Below, piece after piece: positions 36,743 to 43,964 of a DNA stretch of 64,000 nucleotides. Every line of letters begins with the position of its first letter. Positions within the stretch are counted from its first letter, which is position 1. Under the pieces are notes generated by a model. The model did not search any database and was not told the DNA's origin. It saw only the letters and a list, made by a program, of their open reading frames with translations. A program made the translations under genes and the position numbers. The stretch covers positions 62,001 through 126,000 of the forward strand of contig CAKVCL010000006.1 of NCBI GenBank assembly GCA_934725855.1. Reading direction: 5' to 3'. Source of the stretch: an uncultured Cellulosilyticum sp. GTDB lineage: Bacteria; Bacillota; Clostridia; Lachnospirales; Cellulosilyticaceae.

Positions 36743-37582
36743 ATGAGAAAAAAATTTACATTATTTTTAGCAGTTTGTATGTTAGCAGCAACAAGCGTTT
36801 CTGCTGCAACAACAGAAACTAAAACAGAAACTAAAACAGAAACTAAAACACAAGCTGAAGTAAAAGATTCTGAAACAGCTGATGCCAAAGAAGAAGCTAA
36901 AGAAGACAAAAAAGCTGATACCAAAGAAGAAGCTAAAGACGACGAAAAAGCCGATTCTAAAGAAGAAGCTAAAGATGACAAAAAAGCTGATTCTAAAGAA
37001 GAAGCTAAAGACGACGAAAAAGCCGATTCTAAAGAAGAAGCTAAAGATGACAAAAAAGCTGATTCTAAAGAAGAAGCTAAAGATGATGAAAAAGTTACTT
37101 TAACTAAAGAGGAATTTGCTGCTAAAGCTAAAGACCTCAAATATGATGATATCAAAAAAGCTGTTAAAGATGCTTATAAAGCTGAAATGACAGTCCTTAC
37201 AGAATGTGAAAATTCAACTGTTCCTGGTTATGATCAATTAAAAGCTGATTATGCTACAAAAGAAAAAGTACAAAAATACTTAGAAAAAACATTATCATCA
37301 AAATACGTTGAATCATTCTTAAAATCAGATGGTAAATTTAAAGTTATAGATGAAAAATGTTATGTTAGAAAAGGCGATATTACAAACAAATGTGATTTCT
37401 ATAATGCATTAGTAGTTGCTAAAGAAGTAAAAGATGATCAAGTTGTTGCAAAACTTGAAGTAACTATAAACCATGAAGTAACTACATACCAAGCAACATT
37501 TGTCTATGAGAATGATGCTTGGAAAGTTGATTCATTAGCTAAACTTACTCCAATTGGAACACCAGTAAGCGTATTAATCTAA
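36743..37582 (+). CDS. exported repeat protein, Lys/Glu/Asp-rich
   Basis: A 279-residue exported protein. It has a clean signal peptide (about 1-21, SVSA/ATTE), then a TETK run, then tandem 12-residue units KEEAKDD(K/E)KADS (about 49-118), a highly charged helix-prone stalk. The C-terminal part (about 120-279) is a compact, mostly alpha/beta domain resembling DUF-type extracellular proteins, with one visible Cys pair candidate (C at about 153 and 210). I do not recognise a family. The gene is single, with a promoter and its own terminator. There is no ribosome site before its ATG. Confidence 0.75.
   Translation: MRKKFTLFLAVCMLAATSVSAATTETKTETKTETKTQAEVKDSETADAKEEAKEDKKADTKEEAKDDEKADSKEEAKDDKKADSKEEAKDDEKADSKEEAKDDKKADSKEEAKDDEKVTLTKEEFAAKAKDLKYDDIKKAVKDAYKAEMTVLTECENSTVPGYDQLKADYATKEKVQKYLEKTLSSKYVESFLKSDGKFKVIDEKCYVRKGDITNKCDFYNALVVAKEVKDDQVVAKLEVTINHEVTTYQATFVYENDAWKVDSLAKLTPIGTPVSVLI
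36812..36847 (+). repeat. 12-bp tandem repeat, 3 copies
   Basis: ACAGAAACTAAA three times in a row, coding for TETK units just after the signal peptide. Confidence 0.9.
36887..37096 (+). repeat. 36-bp tandem repeat with 72-bp higher-order unit
   Basis: Five full 36-bp units and a partial sixth, each coding for 12 residues (KEEAKDD..). Units 2 and 4 are identical to each other, as are units 3 and 5, so a 72-bp block has been duplicated without later change. Pairs differ at silent sites (gac/gat, gcc/gct) and one K/E change. Confidence 0.95.
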
Positions 37583-37594
37583 TAAATTAAGTCT

Positions 37595-37629
37595 AATAAA
37601 GCCATTGCAAATTATGCAATGGCTTTATT
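37595..37629. terminator. bidirectional terminator
   Basis: AATAAAGCCATTGCA/TGCAATGGCTTTATT with a 5-nt loop, between the repeat-protein gene and the converging aldo/keto reductase gene. Confidence 0.92.
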
Positions 37630-37630
37630 A

Positions 37631-38605
37631 TTATAATATAATTGACTGTCTCATTTGCTCAATATCCTGCTCTTCTAATATAATATCAGCTGCCTTCACA
37701 TTTTCTGTGATTTGACTCAGCTTCCTAGCTCCACAAAGTACATTAACCATAGAACTCTGAGCTGCTATCCACGCAATTGCTAAATTACCATAAGTGCAAT
37801 TGTACTTTTCACATAAATTTTTCCATGAATCTACTCCATCCACTATCTTAGGTAAATTTTCTGGTTTGTACCATTTCTTACCTTCTCTTGAACTGCCGGG
37901 TGCAGGTACAAAGTCTTTTCTAATCTTGCCTGTAAGTAGGCCTTGTTCTAGTGGTGAATAAGCTTGAAAAGTTATCCCTTTTTGAATAGCGCATGGTAAA
38001 ATTTCTTTTTCTACCCGCTTATCAATCAAGCTATATTTCTCTTGAATAATGTCTAAATCACCATATTTCATATATTCTTCAATATGCCAAGGTGACATAT
38101 TAGAGCCACCGATTACACGAATTTTTCCTTGTTTCTTTAATGTCATTAATGCTTCCATTGTTTCTTCTACCGGCACAATAAAAGGCTCTACACATTGCCA
38201 ATGAGTATATAAGATATCAATATAGTCCGTTTTGAGTCTCATTAAGCTCTGATCCACAGAGTCCATAATAGCCCCTTTAGATAAATTCTTGTATACATTT
38301 TTGCCATCTCTAGAAAAATAATAGCTGCCCTCTGTTCTATCAAACATTAAACCACATTTAGTCGATAAAATAACCCTGCTTCTACGATCCGCAATAGCTT
38401 TTCCTACCACTTCTTCACTATGTCCCATCCCATATACAGGGGCTGTATCTACTAGATTAACCCCTAAATCTAAAGCTGCATGAATAGTACGGATAGATTC
38501 TGCGTCATCATTATCCCCCCACCAAGAACCTCCACCAATTGCCCATGTTCCTAATCCGATTCTTGAAACTTCTAAATCAGTCTTCCCAACCTTCATATAT
38601 CTCAT
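37631..38605 (-). CDS. aldo/keto reductase
   Basis: A 324-residue NADPH-dependent TIM-barrel oxidoreductase. The tetrad is visible: Asp and Tyr in VDTAPVYGMGHSEE, Lys in ILSTKCG, and His in ILYTHWQC. GGSNMSPWH and GARKLSQI are the cofactor-binding stretches. The substrate is unknown; it groups with the AKR families common in Clostridia. TAGGAGGCAAAT precedes the ATG. It is a single gene with a shared terminator. Confidence 0.88.
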   Translation of the reverse strand: MRYMKVGKTDLEVSRIGLGTWAIGGGSWWGDNDDAESIRTIHAALDLGVNLVDTAPVYGMGHSEEVVGKAIADRRSRVILSTKCGLMFDRTEGSYYFSRDGKNVYKNLSKGAIMDSVDQSLMRLKTDYIDILYTHWQCVEPFIVPVEETMEALMTLKKQGKIRVIGGSNMSPWHIEEYMKYGDLDIIQEKYSLIDKRVEKEILPCAIQKGITFQAYSPLEQGLLTGKIRKDFVPAPGSSREGKKWYKPENLPKIVDGVDSWKNLCEKYNCTYGNLAIAWIAAQSSMVNVLCGARKLSQITENVKAADIILEEQDIEQMRQSIIL

Positions 38606-38756
38606 ATTTGCCTCCTATGTATTATATATTAATTGTTCCATATAGCCTTTATTTCATTCTTGACCCAATATAACTTCTTTAATGTTTTATATTAGGTTAT
38701 TTTTATTATATCACTATTAAAACAAATAAAATACAATTCACTTTTCACCCTACTAC

Positions 38757-41408
38757 TTATTCAATATGTCTTAAACGCTCTATAATAGTTTCTTTTTGAG
38801 TAAAATGATAAATAACTCTTGGCAAACTGCACCCTATTCCACTAAAAATAAAGCCCACAATCAAAACAGCTCCTATATTAAAATGATATGTAAAAAACCA
38901 CAATAATCTTTCTAGTCCTGCTCCCATTAGTGGTGACAATAAAATACTCAAAACAAGTGATAAAACAGCTGCAAATAATGCATAAATCATTCCTTCCCAC
39001 ATGAGCATTTGCCTAAGCTGTCTTCCAGTCATGCCGATGGATTGTAGCATTGCAAATTCTCTTCTCCTTGTCATAATCATAGTAAATATAGTATTAAAGA
39101 AATTTAACATTCCTACTAACCCTACAATAAAGCTCAGCATGCTTCCTATCATAACAAACATATCACATAACTGATGAAATTCTTCTATATAAGCTTGTTT
39201 GGATTCATAATCAAGAGCTGGATTAACACTTGTTGTATATTGCTTTAAAAAGCTCTCCATTTCTTGTTCCTTGCCATCCTCCATATCAATTAAATCGTTC
39301 ATAACCCCAGTATATTGACAATCTCTCTTTAAAACCTCTGCATTTAAAATAAATTGATCACTGCTAAAATAGCGATAACTCATCCCAGATGGTATCTCAA
39401 CAACGGCTACTACCTGATAAATTTCTTCATGAAACGCACTAGGTTCCTCAATATAATCATCATCTTCTTCTCTAGCTTCATATTGCTCTTCACTAATTTC
39501 TTGTCCTGTTCTCTCATCAATATAATGCCAAGCATCTACATAACGTATCTTCACTTCTTCTCCAACTTTCGCCCAGTTGGTATATATATCCTCTTTGCCA
39601 AATGATATAGCAGCAATTGCTTTTTTCTCAGGATTATAAACTTCTTGTAAATCTCCTTCTAAAACTTCGAGCTGATCTAGTGGATAAGCTTCCATTCCAT
39701 AAAGTTGCACATCAAAACGTACACGCCCTTCTTGATCTCTTTCCGTTTTGCTCAGTAAGTCTGTTAATTGGTCTTGCGAAAGCCACCTATGTAATTTTCT
39801 AAATCTTTCATCGGTTATATACTCCTGCGCTCCGCTATATGCCATATAAACAGCACCCGCTTTAGCAATACCATTTTGTCCATTAATTACTTCTACATCC
39901 TGTTTATCTAAAATAGCTGGTACTTCACCTGACTGAAAATAGCTTGCATTCCCTACTATAAAGTCACTTGTACCTCTATGCCCTATATACTTATCCATAT
40001 CAAATCCACATGAAAAAATTGATGTGATTTGCACCAATAAAGCAGCTAAAATGAGGGACAATATTACCTTTATCATTTTCCCTTTTCTACGGCTAACATA
40101 AGCCCATGCCATCTTATAAGGTTTCCCTTGACTTTCCTTATTTCTTACACTCTTTCCATTAGCAGGTACATTTTCTGTATAGCAAGCTGCTTGTACAGGT
40201 GAAACCTTTGCCACAATTCTCCTAGATCGATTACAAGAAATCCATATAGTTACTAAAGCAAATAATGTAGCACCCATAAAAATCAAAGGATTCACTTCTA
40301 TATAAACTTTTTTACACTGGGTCATCTTTATTATTGTAGGTGTTAATACTTTTCCTAATAAATAACCTATTCCAAGCCCTATTGGAATCCCTATAATTGA
40401 TAAAATAAATGCCTCATAATTAATCATTCTCTTAAGCTGGCTTCCTGTTGTCCCAATAGTCTTTAGCATTCCATAAAATCGTATATCGTTAGTCACTGAA
40501 ATAAGGAAAATATTATGAATGATTAAATAACCTGTTAGGATAATAATAAATAATATCATTCCAATAAGCATACTTGTACCAAAGTCTAAATGTTCTCCCA
40601 TCTGAGTTGAAAGGTAACCCCAGTTTACACCTATTTTTAAGTAATTGCTTTCTTGCTCATTTTCACACTGATAACCATGATTTTTTAGAATCGCCATCAA
40701 ATCTTCTGTTATCTGATTGTCATTTTTTAAATAGATGTTCATATCCCAAAATCCTTTTTGTGTGTTGGGATTACATACCAAATAAGTTTTTATAATCTCT
40801 TCAGCATAACTTCGTGAAACCAGTGCCATACTGCAAGCGTATCCTGCATCATATTCCCACCAGCCTGATAAAGTAAATTGATCTTCAACCAAAATCTTCT
40901 GCTCGTCTTGGTTTAAATAGTAATTTAGCTCAATTTTCTGTCCAATTTGTGGATTTTTTATTCCTAATAAGTTTAATATATTGCTATCACAAGCAATCTC
41001 ATGAGAACCTTCCTTAGGTAGTGTCCCTCTAGTAGGTATACAAAAGCTTCCCTTAGCACATATTTCATCCATATAACTTAATTCTACATGACATTTATTA
41101 AAAGGAATCTCCTCAGGACTACCTAAAAACAATCTTGCTCCCCAATTTGCAATAATTGGATCTTCTTCTAATTCTTCAATTTGATTCCATGAAACTTGTT
41201 TAAATGTACCATGAAAATCTCCGCCTGCCATTCTAAAGGTTTCTTGCTGGAACGAATGAAGCATAATACTTGTTATAGTAAACAATGAGGTAAACATTAA
41301 AGTGGTAAGTGCTATGGCTACTATTGCAATCACATTACGTGCTTTACAGCTTTTAAGATGACATTGTGCTATATTAAAAATCACTTTTTTGTTTTTTACT
41401 TTTAACAT
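38757..41408 (-). CDS. ABC transporter permease with two FtsX/MacB modules
   Basis: An 883-residue membrane protein. The first FtsX module has one helix near 25-50, a long outside region (about 55-275), then three helices (about 277-400). It repeats with a helix near 445-465, a second outside region (about 470-735), and three helices (about 740-870). This eight-helix plan with two large outside domains differs from BceB, which has ten helices and one such domain. It overlaps the ATPase gene by 7 bp. Export or defence against a peptide is a reasonable guess given the two-component pair. Confidence 0.83.
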   Translation of the reverse strand: MLKVKNKKVIFNIAQCHLKSCKARNVIAIVAIALTTLMFTSLFTITSIMLHSFQQETFRMAGGDFHGTFKQVSWNQIEELEEDPIIANWGARLFLGSPEEIPFNKCHVELSYMDEICAKGSFCIPTRGTLPKEGSHEIACDSNILNLLGIKNPQIGQKIELNYYLNQDEQKILVEDQFTLSGWWEYDAGYACSMALVSRSYAEEIIKTYLVCNPNTQKGFWDMNIYLKNDNQITEDLMAILKNHGYQCENEQESNYLKIGVNWGYLSTQMGEHLDFGTSMLIGMILFIIILTGYLIIHNIFLISVTNDIRFYGMLKTIGTTGSQLKRMINYEAFILSIIGIPIGLGIGYLLGKVLTPTIIKMTQCKKVYIEVNPLIFMGATLFALVTIWISCNRSRRIVAKVSPVQAACYTENVPANGKSVRNKESQGKPYKMAWAYVSRRKGKMIKVILSLILAALLVQITSIFSCGFDMDKYIGHRGTSDFIVGNASYFQSGEVPAILDKQDVEVINGQNGIAKAGAVYMAYSGAQEYITDERFRKLHRWLSQDQLTDLLSKTERDQEGRVRFDVQLYGMEAYPLDQLEVLEGDLQEVYNPEKKAIAAISFGKEDIYTNWAKVGEEVKIRYVDAWHYIDERTGQEISEEQYEAREEDDDYIEEPSAFHEEIYQVVAVVEIPSGMSYRYFSSDQFILNAEVLKRDCQYTGVMNDLIDMEDGKEQEMESFLKQYTTSVNPALDYESKQAYIEEFHQLCDMFVMIGSMLSFIVGLVGMLNFFNTIFTMIMTRRREFAMLQSIGMTGRQLRQMLMWEGMIYALFAAVLSLVLSILLSPLMGAGLERLLWFFTYHFNIGAVLIVGFIFSGIGCSLPRVIYHFTQKETIIERLRHIE

Positions 41409-42082
41409 GATGTTTCACCACCTATAATCTTGCCATCTTCTATACGTACAACACGATCACTCATTTGAGCTAATTCTTCATTATGCGTAATCATGACAAC
41501 CGTCTGGTTAAATTTTTGGCTAGTTACCTTAAGCAGTCCCATAACATCTTGGCTTGTTCGACTATCTAGATTTCCTGTAGGTTCATCCGCTAAAATAATG
41601 GACGGTTTAGCAGCTAACGCCCTTGCTATGGCTACTCGTTGTTGTTGTCCACCTGACAATTGGCTAGGTAAATTATTTAGTTTACCTTCTATTCCTAAAC
41701 ACTTAATCACTTCCTGAATGTAATTTTCGTCCGGTTTATGTCCATCTAACTGAATTGGTAATACTATGTTTTCATAGACACTTAACACAGGTACTAAATT
41801 ATAACTTTGAAATACAAATCCTATTTTTCGTCTTCTGAAAATCGTTAATGCCTCTTCTTTTAGTAAAAAGATTTCCTTTCCATCAATCCTAACACTTCCT
41901 GAAGTAGGCCTGTCTAACCCTCCAAGCATATGTAATAAAGTTGACTTACCACTACCAGATGTGCCAACAACTGCAACAAACTCCCCCTTTTCTATCTTTA
42001 AATCAACATCATCTAAAGCATGTACAGCCATTTCTCCTTCTCCATAAATCTTTTTTAACGCTTTGGTTTCTAAAATAACCAT
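41402..42082 (-). CDS. ABC transporter ATP-binding protein (MacB/LolD type)
   Basis: A 226-residue ATPase. Walker A GTSGSGKST (about 39-47), Q-loop VFQSYNLVPVLSV, signature LSGGQQQRVAIARAL, Walker B ILADEPTGNLDS, and H-loop MITHN are all intact. The FQSYNL and EPTGNLDS forms are standard for ATPases working with FtsX permeases. The start at 42082 follows TAGGAGGGGAAAG; the longer frame upstream crosses the hairpin and is rejected. It is coupled by overlap to the permease. Confidence 0.93.
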   Translation of the reverse strand: MVILETKALKKIYGEGEMAVHALDDVDLKIEKGEFVAVVGTSGSGKSTLLHMLGGLDRPTSGSVRIDGKEIFLLKEEALTIFRRRKIGFVFQSYNLVPVLSVYENIVLPIQLDGHKPDENYIQEVIKCLGIEGKLNNLPSQLSGGQQQRVAIARALAAKPSIILADEPTGNLDSRTSQDVMGLLKVTSQKFNQTVVMITHNEELAQMSDRVVRIEDGKIIGGETSC

Positions 42083-42097
42083 CTTTCCCCTCCTAAA

Positions 42098-42135
42098 TAA
42101 AAAAAGTCTGTATTTCATTTACCATACAGACTTTA
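42098..42135 (-). terminator. terminator-like hairpin between kinase and ABC genes
   Basis: Minus strand: AAAGTCTGTAT/ATACAGACTTT followed by seven Ts, ending 16 nt before the ATPase start and just before its ribosome site. It can end the regulator-kinase transcript, or act as an attenuator in the ABC leader. Confidence 0.75.
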
Positions 42136-42195
42136 TCAAAATAATCTTTCTCAAATCTTTCTCCCTCGAAAATAATCTAACATTTTTGAAAGATT

Positions 42196-43110
42196 TTATG
42201 ACCTAGGAAGAAAAATAGAAAATGTACTACCTTCTCCTTTTTTAGACTTCACCTTGATATAGCCACCTTGCATGGATATAATTTGTCTTGCAAGAAATAG
42301 TCCAATTCCTACACCTTCTATATCGCAAACACTTGGTGCTCGGTAAAATCTTTTAAAAATCAAAGGAATTTCCTCTTCCATCATACCTATTCCTGAATCA
42401 GTTATATCAATTCGAAAAAACAGCTCATAAGAACAAGCTTTCACTCGAATGCTTCCTCCATTAGATGTATATTTAATGGCATTGTCCAAAATATTATAAA
42501 TTGCCTCTGCCGTCCATTTAAAATCAAAATTTTCTTCTTCTCCAGATATCTCATACTGAAAATCAATTGATTTTTCATTTATTTGAGCTTTTGCCTCTGC
42601 AATCACTGTTTCTAGTAATAAATGAATGTTATTTTTTTTAGGAATAAGATGGATTACCCCTGTTTCAAGGCGTGAACTTCTAATCAAAGCATTAATTAAA
42701 AACTGTAATTTTTCAGCTTGAATATTGAGTACATCAACATATTGACACGCCTCTTTAGGTATTTTTTGTTCTCTTAAAAGCTGGCTATACATTAAAATAT
42801 TTGCAATAGGGGTTTTTGTTTGATGAGAAATATCTCCTATAAGTGTCTTAATTTTATCTTTTTCTTCAAACAAATGCTTGCAAGATACTTCTGACGCAGA
42901 CAAATAATGCGCAAATTTTGCTTCTATAGAAGAAAGCAGTGTTTCATCAAAGCAAGATTCAGTAAAATTTCCTTCAATAGCTGCATTGAGCATCTTATCT
43001 AAAGTTTGTAATATTTTTCTGGTCTTACAACGAACATAGCTCGTATAAACTAATAATCCTATAATGGTTATCATAACAGCATACCATTTCCAGTAATCCA
43101 TATGACTCAT
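42196..43110 (-). CDS. sensor histidine kinase
   Basis: A 304-residue membrane kinase. There is a single N-terminal helix (about 8-25) and almost no outside loop, so the signal is probably sensed inside the membrane or through the partner transporter. HisKA (about 85-150) has the phospho-His in IGDISHQTKTPIAN. HATPase_c (about 190-304) has N-box NILDNAIKYTSNG, G1 DSGIGM, and G2 GIGLFLARQI. It lies 21 bp after the response regulator gene and next to the ABC genes. Confidence 0.9.
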   Translation of the reverse strand: MSHMDYWKWYAVMITIIGLLVYTSYVRCKTRKILQTLDKMLNAAIEGNFTESCFDETLLSSIEAKFAHYLSASEVSCKHLFEEKDKIKTLIGDISHQTKTPIANILMYSQLLREQKIPKEACQYVDVLNIQAEKLQFLINALIRSSRLETGVIHLIPKKNNIHLLLETVIAEAKAQINEKSIDFQYEISGEEENFDFKWTAEAIYNILDNAIKYTSNGGSIRVKACSYELFFRIDITDSGIGMMEEEIPLIFKRFYRAPSVCDIEGVGIGLFLARQIISMQGGYIKVKSKKGEGSTFSIFLPRS

Positions 43111-43131
43111 CTCTCCACCATCTTTCTCCCT

Positions 43132-43815
43132 TTACTCTGCTAGCCACGTATAACCTATTCCATATATTGTTTTTATATAGTGTGTTTTACTCGTCTCATC
43201 TTCAATTTTATCTCTTAAGCGTTTAATTGTAACAGATAGTGCATTTTCATCCACATATAGTTCATTTGACCATATGTAATTGATCATCTGAGCACGTGTC
43301 AAAGTTATCCCTTCATTTTCTACTAAATATCTTAGTAATTTTTGTTCCGTTTTGCTTAATTCAATAGTCTGTCCATTCTTTAAAAAAATCATATGTATAA
43401 AATCGAATTCAAGCACTCCAAATTGATAGTTTACTTTCTGATGTTTGGAGGAAGAACTTATTTTTCTAAGTTGATTTTGCACCCTTGCCCTTAATATAGC
43501 CAATGAAAATGGTTTTACAACATAATCATCTGCTCCTAATTGTAATCCTGTTACAACGTCCATTTCTGTATCATTAGCAGTTAATAAAATAACGGGCATA
43601 AGTGACTGCGTTCTTATCTCTTTAAGTAAATCTAAACCACTACCATCTGGCAAATTGACATCTAAAATAACTAACTCATAGTTCTTCTTTGCTAATGCTT
43701 GTTTGGCAAGTTTTAAATTAAAACATGTATCAATATGTATCTGGTCACTACTAAGTGCAATGCATAGTCCATTATTAAGTGTTTTATCATCTTCAACTAA
43801 CAATATTTCTTTCAT
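43132..43815 (-). CDS. OmpR-family response regulator
   Basis: A 227-residue transcription regulator. The receiver domain (about 1-115) shows the acidic pocket LVEDD, phospho-acceptor Asp in LVILDVNLPDGSG, Thr in LLTANDTE, and Lys in DDYVVKPFS. The winged-helix output domain (about 130-227) includes LSKTEQKLLRYLVEN and TIKRLRDKIED. The start at 43815 follows GGGGTATGGA; the upstream in-frame ATG has no ribosome site. It likely controls the neighbouring ABC genes; no obvious repeat operator was found there. Confidence 0.93.
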   Translation of the reverse strand: MKEILLVEDDKTLNNGLCIALSSDQIHIDTCFNLKLAKQALAKKNYELVILDVNLPDGSGLDLLKEIRTQSLMPVILLTANDTEMDVVTGLQLGADDYVVKPFSLAILRARVQNQLRKISSSSKHQKVNYQFGVLEFDFIHMIFLKNGQTIELSKTEQKLLRYLVENEGITLTRAQMINYIWSNELYVDENALSVTIKRLRDKIEDETSKTHYIKTIYGIGYTWLAE

Positions 43816-43883
43816 TCCATACCCCATATTTACTTATTTATTTAATTTTTATCATAATTCTATTTATTACCAAAGTAAATAAG

Positions 43884-43919
43884 AAAAGTGTAAATGCTAC
43901 TTCTTGCACTTACACTTTT
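43884..43919 (-). terminator. terminator after GHL10 gene
   Basis: AAAAGTGTAA..GC/GC..TTACACTTTT with one mismatch, 46 bp past the GHL10 stop on the minus strand, ahead of the response regulator gene. Confidence 0.75.
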
Positions 43920-43964
43920 GGAATTTCCCTATTTTATTATGCATTAACTCGTTTCACTTATTTA

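Noticed and set aside
36887..37096. CRISPR-like array
   Set aside because: Units are adjacent without spacers and keep the reading frame; this is a coding tandem repeat.
36673..37155. 160-residue Ser-rich minus-strand reading frame opposite the repeat gene
   Set aside because: It is the antisense image of the 36-bp repeats; no ribosome site, and the plus-strand gene has a signal peptide and terminator.
41402..42118. Longer N-terminus of the ABC ATPase
   Set aside because: The added residues come from the terminator hairpin and ribosome-site region.
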